Positions 44,846 through 54,441 are shown, numbered from the stretch's first letter. The stretch: 64,000 bases of DNA from Flavobacteriia bacterium (GCA_015999765.1 JAECQR010000004.1:62001-126000), one strand, 5' to 3'. Made by a program: numbers and translations. The notes: a model not told the origin generated them from the sequence alone.

Positions 44846-45790
44846 TTAACTTGAAATATTATCGAAATGCTGAAAACCGTTGAGAAAATCCTTTACGCTC
44901 ATCCTTTTTTTACCTTCCAATTGTAACTCTTCAGGGAAATAAGTTCCGTTTTTGGCGAAAATTTTAAAAGAATGTCTGTCGATTTCTAAACTTCCAGGAG
45001 TTTTGTCGTGTGCGGAAATCTCAAATTTACCTTTATAGATTTTCAGGGTTTTTTCCTCTTCTCCAATTCTTAAAGTCGTAAAAGCACAGGGATAAGGCGA
45101 CATTCCGCGGATAAAATTATGGACGGTTTCTACCTCTTTTGTCCAGTCGATCCGGGTATCTTCCTTAAAGATTTTAAAGGCATTTTTCGGATGTTCAACT
45201 TCAGGCTGGGGCTTCTCCTGGATTGAATTTTCAGCCAATCCGTCTAAAGTTTTTACGACCAAATCTGCACCCATTGTCATGAGTCTGTCATGTAATTGAC
45301 CGGCGTTTTCTTCCGGGGAAATTTCTATTTCGTTCTGTAGAAGAATATTTCCTTCATCAATCTTTTCGTTGATGAAAAAAGTCGTGGCGCCAGTTTTTCT
45401 CTCACCGTTAATAACTGCATAATTAATCGGAGCCGCACCGCGGTAATCGGGCAGAAGCGATGCGTGGAGATTGAAAGTTCCGATTCTAGACATTTCGAAT
45501 AAAATTTTAGGCATCATTCTGAACGCTACCACTACAAAAACATCTGCATTTAAAACCTGAATACTTTTTAAAAATTCCTGATTTCTTAATTTTTCAGGCT
45601 GAAAAACGGGAAGATTATTTTCAACCGCAAAGGTTTTCACCGGAGATTCATGAATTTTTTGTCCGCGTCCGCTGGCTTTATCAGCTACCGTTACAACGCC
45701 TACGATTTCATGTTGAGACTGGTGAATTGCTTCGAGTGAGGTTTTTGCAAATTCGGGAGTACCGAAGAATATGATTTTTAAAGATTTCAT
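44846..45790 (-). CDS. fmt: Methionyl-tRNA formyltransferase
   Basis: Fmt formylates the initiator Met-tRNA using 10-formyl-THF. At 314 residues, it has the Rossmann start IIFFGTPEFAK, the catalytic-site block FNLHASLLPDYRGAAPINYAV and the C-terminal OB-like tRNA-binding domain. I use the start MKSLKIIFFG (45790); 13 extra codons upstream have no family support. It lies 35 bases downstream of recQ on the same strand. The def gene, often a neighbour elsewhere, is not here. Confidence 0.96.
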   Translation of the reverse strand: MKSLKIIFFGTPEFAKTSLEAIHQSQHEIVGVVTVADKASGRGQKIHESPVKTFAVENNLPVFQPEKLRNQEFLKSIQVLNADVFVVVAFRMMPKILFEMSRIGTFNLHASLLPDYRGAAPINYAVINGERKTGATTFFINEKIDEGNILLQNEIEISPEENAGQLHDRLMTMGADLVVKTLDGLAENSIQEKPQPEVEHPKNAFKIFKEDTRIDWTKEVETVHNFIRGMSPYPCAFTTLRIGEEEKTLKIYKGKFEISAHDKTPGSLEIDRHSFKIFAKNGTYFPEELQLEGKKRMSVKDFLNGFQHFDNISS

Positions 45791-45825
45791 TGAATTTAGA
45801 TTTATATTCGATGTGATTCGTAAAA

Positions 45826-47733
45826 TCACTCATGATTATACGCATACGTCCGGAAATTCAGCATCTTCACCTTCCCGGAATCCAGCAGATAAATAAGGTT
45901 TTCTAAAATACTTTCCTTCTCGTAATAATTTAATCTTATCGCGATTTCTTCTACGTTTGAAGGTTTGTGTTTCAGGATTTCGATAATTTCTTGAGAGACA
46001 TTTCTGCCAAAAACGCTTTCTTTCTGCTGTTCACAGACAGAGCAATTGCCGCAGTTTTTAATATCTTTTTCGCCGAAATAAGACAGAATAAGTTTCATTT
46101 TACAGAAGTCTTTGTTTCGCACAAAGAATTTCATTTCTTCCCACTTCTGAAGTTTATTTTTCTGAATCTGTTCAAAAAGATGCCAGTATTTACCCTGAAT
46201 CGCCCTGTCATCGCGATGTTTCAGGAATTTAATACTCGCCAGGGCACCATCGATATATTCCACGTAATTTTTTTGCTGCAACTCCTTAATTCTTTCCTTG
46301 ATGAGATGAGAATCTACGTTCATTTTGTTGCTCAAAGTAAACTCACTGAACATAATTTTGTGGGTCGTAAGCCCGGAATAGGTCCTCAGAAGCTGTTCAA
46401 TGAAATAAGCATCCTTTTTGGCAAGCAGATCCAGTTCATCCGGATTGATTTTTAATTCCAGTGAGGAAAGCGAGCGGTTGCTGTTAAAAAAAACAACTTC
46501 CTGATTGTGCAGAAAAGCCAGTACATTTCGGATTTTGGCCAACGACACTTTCGTGAAATTCTGAATCTTCTGAATATGCAGCTGAAATACATTTTCTGCG
46601 AGATCATTTTCAGCAATTTGAAATCCGGAATACAGGTAAGAAACAATGTTGTAAAACTCGTGCTTCGTTGGTGTCTGATTCCGCAGGATTTGGTCAAAAT
46701 TAGTAAGTTCCTGCTCATTCCAGAATAGAAAAGCTGATGAAGGCTGACCATCGCGCCCAACCCTTCCGATTTCCTGATAGTAATTCTCCAATGACTGCGG
46801 CGGCGAGAAATGCACTACAAATCTAACGTTATCTTTATCGATTCCCATTCCAAAAGCATTGGTAGAGATCAGCACATGATCATTACTTTTAAGCCAATGG
46901 TTCTGCTTTGCATTTTTTTCCTTTACCGGAAGTCCCGCATGAAAGAAATCGACATTATTGATACTGTTATTCTGAAGGAATTTCACAAGTTCCTCCGATT
47001 CTTTCCGCGTACGGACATAGATAATTCCGGAGGAGGTATTGTATTTCATCAGATTCAGAATGCGCTGGTATTTATCTGAAATTTTATCAGAAATGATTTT
47101 AATATTGGTTCGCCGGAAACTTTTCTTAAAGATTTCAGGATTTTTAAGGTTAAGTTTGAGCTTAATTTCCTGAAGTACTTTCGGAGTCGCCGTAGCGGTG
47201 AGCGCAAGACAGGGAATATCGAGAAACTGTGACCTGAAATCCTTAATATTCTGATAGCTCGGCCGGAAATCCTGCCCCCATTCAGAAATACAGTGCGCCT
47301 CATCCACTGCTATGAAGGAGATTTGAATTTCTTCCAGATTCTGGAGAAACACGCGATTGGTAAGCCTTTCCGGCGACACGTACAGCAATTTTGTAAGTCC
47401 GTCTTTACAGCGGTTATAAACCGTCTCAGCATCGAATTCATCAAGTTCTGATGAGAGATATTCAGCTTCAATTCCATTATTTTTAAGCTGATAAACCTGG
47501 TCTTTCATCAAAGCCAAAAGCGGAGAAACTACAATACATGTACCTTCCAAAACAAGCGCGGGAAGCTGATAACACAGCGATTTACCGCCTCCGGTAGGAA
47601 GAAGCGCCAGTGAATCTCTGCCTTCAACAACCGTGTTGATGATATCTTCCTGAGAGTCCCGGAATGTGTCGTAACCCCAAAAATGTTTTAGGGTATCAAA
47701 CTTTAATCGCTGAAAATCGTGGGAGGAAATCAT
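45826..47733 (-). CDS. recQ: ATP-dependent DNA helicase RecQ
   Basis: This 635-residue 3'-5' helicase acts in recombination and fork repair. The motifs are LPTGGGKSLCYQLPA (Walker A), VDEAHCISEWG (DEAH box) and GRVGRDGQPSSA (motif VI). The zinc-binding cysteine group CGNCSVC near 570 marks the RQC region. The C-terminal HRDC domain is not evident. The start MISSHDFQRLKF (47733) drops 17 upstream codons. Some Bacteroidota carry more than one RecQ, so the paralogue status is unknown. Confidence 0.94.
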   Translation of the reverse strand: MISSHDFQRLKFDTLKHFWGYDTFRDSQEDIINTVVEGRDSLALLPTGGGKSLCYQLPALVLEGTCIVVSPLLALMKDQVYQLKNNGIEAEYLSSELDEFDAETVYNRCKDGLTKLLYVSPERLTNRVFLQNLEEIQISFIAVDEAHCISEWGQDFRPSYQNIKDFRSQFLDIPCLALTATATPKVLQEIKLKLNLKNPEIFKKSFRRTNIKIISDKISDKYQRILNLMKYNTSSGIIYVRTRKESEELVKFLQNNSINNVDFFHAGLPVKEKNAKQNHWLKSNDHVLISTNAFGMGIDKDNVRFVVHFSPPQSLENYYQEIGRVGRDGQPSSAFLFWNEQELTNFDQILRNQTPTKHEFYNIVSYLYSGFQIAENDLAENVFQLHIQKIQNFTKVSLAKIRNVLAFLHNQEVVFFNSNRSLSSLELKINPDELDLLAKKDAYFIEQLLRTYSGLTTHKIMFSEFTLSNKMNVDSHLIKERIKELQQKNYVEYIDGALASIKFLKHRDDRAIQGKYWHLFEQIQKNKLQKWEEMKFFVRNKDFCKMKLILSYFGEKDIKNCGNCSVCEQQKESVFGRNVSQEIIEILKHKPSNVEEIAIRLNYYEKESILENLIYLLDSGKVKMLNFRTYAYNHE

Positions 47734-47767
47734 GGGAGTAAAATTACTGAAACAAATTCCATCAGAC

Positions 47768-47795
47768 AAAAAAAAGCCACGCAATGCGTGGCTTT
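47768..47795 (-). terminator. Terminator of the OmpA gene
   Basis: AAAGCCACGC and GCGTGGCTTT form a tight stem, with a minus-strand T-run of eight, 22 bases past the OmpA stop. Confidence 0.87.
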
Positions 47796-47816
47796 AATAT
47801 TATAATTACTTAAAAA

Positions 47817-49256
47817 TTATTTAGCTTCGAAGTAAACTCTTCTGTTTGCTCTGTTTTTCCATTCCGGACATTTTGTAGCTGGGTCGCACTCTGGATATTT
47901 AAGGTCTTTTTCACCTCTACCAATGGCTTCTAATTTACCCGCTTCTACTCCGTTATCGATTAGATAGTTCTTCACAGTATTTGCTCTTCTTTCAGAAAGA
48001 TTCTGGTTGTAAGCATCAGAAGCTCTAGTGTCTGTTCCTCCGATCACGTTGTAAGTTCCTGACGATGAGTTGATATAGTTTACAGCGTTATTAAGGATCG
48101 GTGTGTTAGAAGGAAGAATTCTGTCGGAATCTAAATCAAATTCAATTCCTTCAAGAGTTCTTGTATTATCTGTAACTGTACCACCTGTAGGACAACCGTT
48201 ATTTTCAACAGGACCAGGTACTGTAACACACTTGTCGTAAAGATCGATTACTCCATCTAAATCTGTATCCAGCGCTACACCTGCACCATCAACTCTTGCT
48301 CCTGCAGGAGTATCAAGCTGTCTGTCCCAATCATCACATACACCGTCGTTATCAGCATCTCCTTTCTTACATACTTCAACATCCTGGTTTCTGTCAGCCA
48401 AAACATCAAGTTTGTAATAGATTTCCTGAAGCGGATCATGCCACATCAAATGAGACTGGTGTTTTCCTAGTTTTAAAGACAAACCAAGGGTAGCATTAAA
48501 GAAATTATCAGAAACCTGCTCTTCACGCTGATTAATCGGGCTGTATTGTGCACCTCCACCATCAAATTCATCATCTCCGGTTACAAAGTACATTACACGT
48601 CCTTCAATATCAATTTTTCTGTTTACTTTATATTTCAAGCCTGCACCTGCCTGACCAAACATTGACCCCAATTTGAAAGGTTTAATTTCAGTCATTAATC
48701 TTTGTCCGGCAGCATCTTCGAGATAAGCTCTGTAAGCCAAAGTCCCGACACCTGCATAACCATGTAAAGCCCATCTGTATGGAGATTTATTATCAACTCT
48801 TCTTAATAGATTAGAAAAATTAAGGTCCCCCAAGATCGAAATAGCATCATATTGGGTTCTTGCTCCTACATCCTGAAACGTATTACCGGTAGCGTTATCT
48901 GTTTTTGTATTGAACCATCCCTGACGGGTTTCGCCTCTGTCGTATTGAAGATTCAGCCCGAAAGCATGTGTTATAGCCTTATCAATACTTAAATAAGCAG
49001 AATATCCAAATATATTTTTACCATTACCATTCTTGATGGAGGTTAAGTCGGCAGACTGCACCAATGGAACACCTGCTCCTACGGAAATCGCCCAGTCATT
49101 GAATCGTTTGGACTCCTGAGTAAATGGAGATACATTTGCAGACCCTGAAGAAAATGTGTTTGGATATCCTTCAGTAGAAACTGCAACGGAGTCTTGTGCA
49201 AAGATAGCAGTAGGTAATACCAGTGCTAGAGCAAAGCTTGTTAAATTTAGTTTCAT
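47817..49256 (-). CDS. OmpA family outer-membrane protein with TSP3 repeats
   Basis: This 479-residue protein has a signal peptide (ends IFAQ), an N-terminal beta-barrel (about 45-270), a thrombospondin-type-3 calcium-binding region (DADNDGVCDDWDRQLDTP, DTDLDGVIDLYDKC) and a C-terminal OmpA domain. That domain shows IEFDLDSDRILPS and the peptidoglycan-binding SERRANTVKNYLIDNGV. It should link the outer membrane to the cell wall. It lies 25 bases downstream of a close paralogue on the same strand, so the pair is probably one operon. Confidence 0.94.
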   Translation of the reverse strand: MKLNLTSFALALVLPTAIFAQDSVAVSTEGYPNTFSSGSANVSPFTQESKRFNDWAISVGAGVPLVQSADLTSIKNGNGKNIFGYSAYLSIDKAITHAFGLNLQYDRGETRQGWFNTKTDNATGNTFQDVGARTQYDAISILGDLNFSNLLRRVDNKSPYRWALHGYAGVGTLAYRAYLEDAAGQRLMTEIKPFKLGSMFGQAGAGLKYKVNRKIDIEGRVMYFVTGDDEFDGGGAQYSPINQREEQVSDNFFNATLGLSLKLGKHQSHLMWHDPLQEIYYKLDVLADRNQDVEVCKKGDADNDGVCDDWDRQLDTPAGARVDGAGVALDTDLDGVIDLYDKCVTVPGPVENNGCPTGGTVTDNTRTLEGIEFDLDSDRILPSNTPILNNAVNYINSSSGTYNVIGGTDTRASDAYNQNLSERRANTVKNYLIDNGVEAGKLEAIGRGEKDLKYPECDPATKCPEWKNRANRRVYFEAK

Positions 49257-49281
49257 AATTTATTTTTTTGTTAAGTGATGT

Positions 49282-50403
49282 TTATTGTACTGTTGTGTTT
49301 ACATTGGCAGCGGCTCCTGATGGGCAACCGTTATTTTCTGCAGATCCGGGAACTGTAACACATTTGTCATACAGATCGATGATTCCGTCTAAATCCATAT
49401 CGAGTGCCACACCTGCTCCATCAACTCTTGCGCCTGCAGGAGTATCCAGTTGTCTGTCCCAATCATCGCAAACTCCGTCATTGTCATTATCACCTTTTTC
49501 ACAAACTACTAATTCGTCTGGCGTGTTTTCAAGAACAGTTGTTCTGTAATAGGCTTCCTGAAGAGGATCATGCCATGCTAAGTGTGAAGCATGCTTTCCT
49601 AATTTGAAAGATAATCCAAGATTTACAGTAAGCAAATCATCGCTGTGCGAATCATTAATAAGATTGTAGTTGATTCTTGGTGAATTAGTATCCCTGCGGT
49701 CACCTCCACCATCAAATTCCTCATCACCACTCATAATATACATGGTTCTAAGTTCTACATCCATAAGTTTGGAGGCTTTATACTTTAAACCAACTCCGCC
49801 CTGATAAAAAAATGAATTGATACCCATTTTCTGATCTACAGCCAACGGAAAGGTTCGGGGATTATAATTGGAGATATCCTGATCGAGGAGTAGAGTTTCG
49901 TAGCCCTGAATTCCTATACCTGCATAACCATGTAATGCCCAACGGTAAGGGGAGCGGTTATCTACACGTCTTAATAAATTAGAGAAATTGACATCTCCGA
50001 GTAAAGAGATTTGCTGATACTTTGTCCAGGCATCGGCAACACCGGCTTTTATGCCTTCAGCTCCGGGCAGTTGCCCACGCTGATTAGATTCTCCCATTTG
50101 GTATTGCAATCCAAGACCAAAGGCATGTGTAATCTGTTTGTCCAAACTTACGTAAGCGTTCCAGCCCCAGTTGATTTCATCACCATAGAAAGATGTTAAA
50201 TCAGCTTTTGCCATCAATGCAGCACCTCCACCAACTGAAATTGCCCAGTCATTGAATTTTCTTGATGAATTATTGAAGTTGTAAACATTGGCGGAACCGT
50301 TTGAAAACGTGTTTGGATATTTCTGATTATCCTCTAAAGCTGTGCCCTCCTGGGCATAGAAAGCAATAGGCAGAAATAATGCTAAAAATAAACCTAATTT
50401 CAT
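49282..50403 (-). CDS. OmpA-like beta-barrel protein lacking the OmpA domain
   Basis: This 373-residue paralogue of the next gene has the same signal peptide type, barrel (DWAISVGGGAALMAKADL) and TSP3 region (NDNDGVCDDWDRQLDTP, DMDLDGIIDLYDKC). It then stops ten residues after NGCPSG, exactly where its neighbour continues into the OmpA peptidoglycan-binding domain. The frame ends at a clean stop, with no remnant OmpA domain before the next start. It is likely a tandem duplicate that lost its C-terminus. folK lies 20 bases upstream on the same strand. Confidence 0.9.
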   Translation of the reverse strand: MKLGLFLALFLPIAFYAQEGTALEDNQKYPNTFSNGSANVYNFNNSSRKFNDWAISVGGGAALMAKADLTSFYGDEINWGWNAYVSLDKQITHAFGLGLQYQMGESNQRGQLPGAEGIKAGVADAWTKYQQISLLGDVNFSNLLRRVDNRSPYRWALHGYAGIGIQGYETLLLDQDISNYNPRTFPLAVDQKMGINSFFYQGGVGLKYKASKLMDVELRTMYIMSGDEEFDGGGDRRDTNSPRINYNLINDSHSDDLLTVNLGLSFKLGKHASHLAWHDPLQEAYYRTTVLENTPDELVVCEKGDNDNDGVCDDWDRQLDTPAGARVDGAGVALDMDLDGIIDLYDKCVTVPGSAENNGCPSGAAANVNTTVQ

Positions 50404-50423
50404 ATTTATGTTTTTAATGTTTT

Positions 50424-50837
50424 CTAAATACTTAACAACAATTTTTTAGAAAATTCGCGTTCATAAACATGTTTGCTATGAGGAATTTCTAATCTTAGCG
50501 AACTGAAATTCATGTTCCCATAAAAGACAATGTCTATATCAATAACTCTGTCTGCATACCCTTTCGTTATCAATGAATCGTCTGTTCTACCCATTTCAAC
50601 TTCTATCTTTTTTACCAAAGTAAGCAGTTTTATCGGAGAAAATTGTGTTTTTATACGTAATGCAATATTACAAAAAATATTATTACTAACAAATTCTACG
50701 GGTTTTGTATATATAATTTCGCTTTGTCCTACAAGCTCACCAACTTCTTCTTCAATTCTGGATATTGCGAAATCTATATTATCCTTTTGCTTCCCTAAAT
50801 TGCTTCCGAGTAACAAAGTGACTAAATGATGCGACAT
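50424..50837 (-). CDS. folK: 2-amino-4-hydroxy-6-hydroxymethyldihydropteridine diphosphokinase
   Basis: FolK pyrophosphorylates the pterin in folate synthesis. The marks are TLLLGSNLGKQKDNI at the start, EVEMGRTDD, the metal-binding DRVIDIDIVFYG and the closing IPHSKHVYERE. The 137-residue length is short for the family; the last strand found in longer homologues seems to be missing, as in other flavobacterial versions I recall. It is divergent from sppA, with only 21 bases between the starts. Confidence 0.92.
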   Translation of the reverse strand: MSHHLVTLLLGSNLGKQKDNIDFAISRIEEEVGELVGQSEIIYTKPVEFVSNNIFCNIALRIKTQFSPIKLLTLVKKIEVEMGRTDDSLITKGYADRVIDIDIVFYGNMNFSSLRLEIPHSKHVYEREFSKKLLLSI

Positions 50838-50858
50838 ATTGTGAAATATATAAAAATT

Positions 50859-52616
50859 ATGAAAAGTTTTTTTAAAAATGTCCTCGCAAATATAGTTGCA
50901 ATAATGATTATTGGCGGGCTTTTTTTTATGTTTATAGTAACAATGGTTGCTGTTTCTGCTTTTAGCGGCAACAAAAAATCTGCCATAAAAAACAATTCTG
51001 TGCTGACATTGGATTTAAAAACCAATATAATCGACAGTCCTACCGAAGATAACGAAGATTTATTTGCATTCGGTGAACAGGAAAACAATGTAATGCTGTA
51101 TGATATCACCGAGGCAATAAAAAAGGCAAAGACTGATGATAAAATTAAAGGGATCAGCATAGAAACTGATGGACTCCGGGCCGGAATGACGCAGCTTGAT
51201 GCAGTACGTTCGGCGCTGGAAGACTTCAAAAAAAGCGAAAAATTCGTCTACGCCTACGGAAATAATGTATCGCAGGCGGCATACTATTTAGGATCTGTTG
51301 CAGACCAGTATTTTCTGAATCCTTCGGGAGGAATAGACCTGAAGGGTCTGACCACGGAAGTGCTTTACATGAAAAGTTTTGCAGATAAATTTGGTATCGG
51401 CATGGAGATTATACGTCACGGTAAGTACAAATCAGCTGTTGAGCCGTTTCTTAGAGATGATATGTCACCCGAAAACCGCGAACAGATTTCGACAATGCTC
51501 AACGATTTATGGTCATATAATTCCACTAAAATTGCCGCATCAAGAAAGATAGATCAGTCGCAATTCCAAACTGTGGTAGACAGTCTTTACGGCATCATTC
51601 CGGATTTAAGTTTAAAATATCGGCTTACGGACCGCTTAATTCAGAAAACACAATACGATGAGCTTCTTAAAAATAAACTTCAGTTAAAAGACGCCAGCAA
51701 GCTCAATAAAATTACGTTCAGCAAATACATCAGTTCTTACCATGAAGAAAACTTCAAAAAAGAGGACCAGATTGCTGTATTGTACGCATCAGGAGCAATT
51801 TATAATGGTGAAGGCTTTGATGCTGTATATGCCGAGAACTTTGTGAAGGAAATTAAAAAGATCAGTGATAACGATAAGATTAAGGCAGTGGTATTCAGAA
51901 TCAATTCACCAGGTGGCAGCGCGAATGCTTCAGATGAAATTCTTTTTGAACTTCAGCAGCTGAAAAAGAAAAAGCCTCTGGTAGTATCCTTCGGTGACTA
52001 CGCGGCATCTGGCGGATATTATATTGCAATGGCTGCAGACAAAATCTACTCTGAACCAAATACCTTAACGGGCTCTATCGGGGTTTTCGGAATGATTCCA
52101 TACTTTAAAGAAATTGCAAACAAAAACGGCCTAACTTCTCATGCAGTAAATACCAACGCCAATTCTAATATGTATTCCCCGATCAACGGCGTTACTCCTG
52201 GAGGAGTCTCTATACTAACCAAAAGTGTAGAGCAAACCTACAAACGTTTTGTATATTTCGTAACTCAAAACAGGAAAAAATCTTTTGAACAAATTGATGA
52301 AGTAGGTGGCGGAAGAGTCTGGAGCGGAACGCGGGCAAAACAGTTGGGACTTGTAGATGAACTGGGATCACTTAACGATGCTGTAAATTTTGCGGCAAAG
52401 AAAGCTAAATTAGGAACATATAATGTTGCTGCTTATCCAAAGAAAGTTTCTAAATTCGAGCAGCTTTTCAAAGACTTAGAGCAGGAACAGATTTCTACCA
52501 GAATCATGAAGAATAAGTTAGGTGAGGAGAACTACAAACTTTTTGAACAAATCACCAATCCGAAATTACAGAGCGGTGTGATGATGCAGATGCCGTTTCA
52601 GGTAAAGATTGATTAA
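50859..52616 (+). CDS. sppA: Signal peptide peptidase SppA
   Basis: SppA is a membrane serine protease that degrades leftover signal peptides. The start MKSFFKNVLANIV (50859) is preferred to one 11 codons upstream, which would overlap the folK start. It gives 585 residues, the long (67K-type) form with one N-terminal TM helix (about 7-30) and two protease repeats. The catalytic Lys191 is in YKSAVEP and the nucleophile Ser384 in YAASGGYYIAM. A terminator follows. Confidence 0.96.
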   Translation: MKSFFKNVLANIVAIMIIGGLFFMFIVTMVAVSAFSGNKKSAIKNNSVLTLDLKTNIIDSPTEDNEDLFAFGEQENNVMLYDITEAIKKAKTDDKIKGISIETDGLRAGMTQLDAVRSALEDFKKSEKFVYAYGNNVSQAAYYLGSVADQYFLNPSGGIDLKGLTTEVLYMKSFADKFGIGMEIIRHGKYKSAVEPFLRDDMSPENREQISTMLNDLWSYNSTKIAASRKIDQSQFQTVVDSLYGIIPDLSLKYRLTDRLIQKTQYDELLKNKLQLKDASKLNKITFSKYISSYHEENFKKEDQIAVLYASGAIYNGEGFDAVYAENFVKEIKKISDNDKIKAVVFRINSPGGSANASDEILFELQQLKKKKPLVVSFGDYAASGGYYIAMAADKIYSEPNTLTGSIGVFGMIPYFKEIANKNGLTSHAVNTNANSNMYSPINGVTPGGVSILTKSVEQTYKRFVYFVTQNRKKSFEQIDEVGGGRVWSGTRAKQLGLVDELGSLNDAVNFAAKKAKLGTYNVAAYPKKVSKFEQLFKDLEQEQISTRIMKNKLGEENYKLFEQITNPKLQSGVMMQMPFQVKID

Positions 52617-52627
52617 GCTAAAAACAT

Positions 52628-52670
52628 AAAAAATCCCGGTTTGAATAATCAAACCGGGACTTTATTTTTA
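52628..52670. terminator. Bidirectional terminator
   Basis: TCCCGGTTTGA and TCAAACCGGGA form an 11-bp stem with a four-base loop. T-rich tracts on both sides serve the convergent sppA and YeaQ-like genes. Confidence 0.92.
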
Positions 52671-52679
52671 TCGTTATCA

Positions 52680-52934
52680 TTATGCTCTTCTAGTTGCCAT
52701 TCCGTAAATCCAGAGAACGGCTAAAGCTCCTACTACTGCAAGTAACATACTCTTAATATCAAATTCATTAACTGTTCCCCAGCCCAGCATACTGCCGATC
52801 CATCCACCAACGAACGCACCTACGATGCCTAAGATAATTGTCATTAACCAACCCATTCCCTGATTTCCAGGCATAATGAATTTTGCGATTGCACCTGCGA
52901 TAAGACCAAAAATGATCCAAGTTAAAATACCCAT
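52680..52934 (-). CDS. GlsB/YeaQ/YmgE family stress-response membrane protein
   Basis: This 84-residue protein has three hydrophobic segments and the transglycosylase-associated family signature: the WIIFGLIAGAIAKFIMPG opening and GIVGAFVGGWIGSMLGW in the middle. Such proteins are generally stress-induced membrane proteins of unclear biochemical role. It has a tract of T-rich sequence upstream but no clear consensus promoter. It converges with sppA and is upstream of nothing obvious on its own strand. Confidence 0.93.
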   Translation of the reverse strand: MGILTWIIFGLIAGAIAKFIMPGNQGMGWLMTIILGIVGAFVGGWIGSMLGWGTVNEFDIKSMLLAVVGALAVLWIYGMATRRA

Positions 52935-53014
52935 AGTTTTAAAATTTTAATGTTAATATTTAGTATTTGGTTTTCTAAAGCTATAAAAAAATAATTAAAA
53001 CTATGAAATAGTTG

Positions 53015-53971
53015 TCAATTACGTTTTCTGAAAAAAGAGTCTACAAATTCCGTTCCATTAAACAACTGAAGGTCTGTCATTTTTTCTCCAACACCAATAT
53101 ATTTCACCGGAATCTGAAACTGATCAGAAATTCCAATTACAACACCGCCTTTTGCAGTACCGTCTAATTTAGTGACTGCCAATGCATTAACTTCTGTTGC
53201 TGCGGTAAACTGTTTTGCCTGTTCGAAAGCGTTCTGTCCTGTCGAACCGTCGAGTACCAAAAGAATTTCGTGGGGAGCATCTGGAATAACTTTTTGCATC
53301 ACCCTTTTAATTTTGGTAAGCTCATTCATTAAATTCACTTTATTATGAAGTCGGCCCGCGGTATCGATAATTACTACATCAGCATTATTTGCCACCGCAC
53401 TTTGTACTGTATCGAACGCCACAGAAGCCGGATCAGATCCCATTCCCTGCTTTACAATAGGCACACCAACTCTTTCACTCCAAATTACAAGCTGGTCCAC
53501 CGCAGCCGCTCGGAATGTATCTGCAGCGCCTAACACAACATTTTTTCCCTCCGATTTAAACTGATGGGCTAATTTACCGATGGTAGTGGTTTTTCCGACG
53601 CCGTTTACACCCACGACCATAATGACGTAAGGTTTCTTGGATTCATCAATATTGCCTGTACCGGCATGTGGATTTTCGAGCAACAATCCCGAAATCTCTT
53701 CTCTCAGGATATTATTCAGTTCATCTGTGCCTACGAACTTGTCTCTGGCAACGCGTTCTTCAATCCGCTGAATTATTTTAATAGTGGTAGATGCACCTAC
53801 ATCGGATGCGATAAGGACTTCTTCTAAATCATCCAGAACCTCATCATCAACTTTTGATTTTCCTACAACAGCTTTCGATATTTTTTCGAAAAATCCCTGA
53901 TTAGATTTTTCAAGACCTTTATCTAAAGTTTCTTTTTCTTCCTTCTTAAAAATATTTTTATACCAACTCAT
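53015..53971 (-). CDS. ftsY: Signal recognition particle receptor FtsY
   Basis: FtsY docks SRP-ribosome complexes at the membrane. The 318 residues show a short N-terminal region, the four-helix N domain and the G domain with GVNGVGKTTTIGKLA (P-loop), DTFRAAAVDQL, DTAGRLHNK and TKLDGTAKGG. The start MSWYKNIFKKEEKE (53971) is chosen. The 21 upstream codons lie beside a -7 box TATATTTG (54023-54030, minus strand). The long acidic A domain of E. coli FtsY is absent. Confidence 0.97.
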   Translation of the reverse strand: MSWYKNIFKKEEKETLDKGLEKSNQGFFEKISKAVVGKSKVDDEVLDDLEEVLIASDVGASTTIKIIQRIEERVARDKFVGTDELNNILREEISGLLLENPHAGTGNIDESKKPYVIMVVGVNGVGKTTTIGKLAHQFKSEGKNVVLGAADTFRAAAVDQLVIWSERVGVPIVKQGMGSDPASVAFDTVQSAVANNADVVIIDTAGRLHNKVNLMNELTKIKRVMQKVIPDAPHEILLVLDGSTGQNAFEQAKQFTAATEVNALAVTKLDGTAKGGVVIGISDQFQIPVKYIGVGEKMTDLQLFNGTEFVDSFFRKRN

Positions 53972-54031
53972 TTTTTCAATATCAATTTTTATAATGATTT
54001 CTTCAATCATTTGTTTGCAAAGCAAATATAA

Positions 54032-54063
54032 CAAAAAAACTACCCAATAATTTGGATAGTTTT
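54032..54063 (-). terminator. Terminator of rpmB-rpmG-DUF4295
   Basis: ACTATCCA and TGGGTAGT pair on the minus strand (one G-U) around an AATTAT-type loop and are followed by a T-run of seven. Confidence 0.82.
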
Positions 54064-54083
54064 ATATCGTAAAGCTGGTAGTA

Positions 54084-54239
54084 TTATTTTTTCAAATAAC
54101 CTTCTACTTCGTCAGCGTTCATTACTTTTTCTTCGAAAATGTAAGCACCTGATTTAGGAGACTTCACCATTTTCACTACTTTGGTCATTTTTTTAGACCC
54201 TGCACCACCCTGTAGGGATGCTACTACTTTCTTTGCCAT
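54084..54239 (-). CDS. DUF4295 family small basic protein
   Basis: This 51-residue protein opens MAKKVVASLQGGAGSKKMTK and continues with VKSPKSGAYIFEEKVM. It matches the DUF4295 family that travels with L28 and L33 in Bacteroidota. It is basic, without cysteine, and very likely ribosome-associated, though its role is not established. It starts 19 bases after the rpmG stop and ends just before a terminator, so it is the last gene of the operon. Confidence 0.93.
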   Translation of the reverse strand: MAKKVVASLQGGAGSKKMTKVVKMVKSPKSGAYIFEEKVMNADEVEGYLKK

Positions 54240-54258
54240 TTTTTATTATTTTAAAAAA

Positions 54259-54441
54259 TTACTTGATTTCCTTGTGAAGGGTATATTTCTTAAGAACCGG
54301 ATTGAATTTTTTCAACTCTAATCTTTCTGTAGTGTTCTTTTTATTTTTAGTCGTAATGTATCTTGACATTCCTGCTACACCTGTTTCTTTATGCTCTGTG
54401 CATTCCAGAATCACCTGCACTCTGTTACCTTTTTTAGCCAT
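54259..54441 (-). CDS. rpmG: 50S ribosomal protein L33
   Basis: A 60-residue L33: [39 protein letters not shown] and YTLHKEIK are diagnostic. The zinc-type CxxC pairs are reduced, with one Cys only, so it is the non-zinc form. Its ATG overlaps the rpmB stop in a TAATG junction. Confidence 0.97.
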   Translation of the reverse strand: MAKKGNRVQVILECTEHKETGVAGMSRYITTKNKKNTTERLELKKFNPVLKKYTLHKEIK

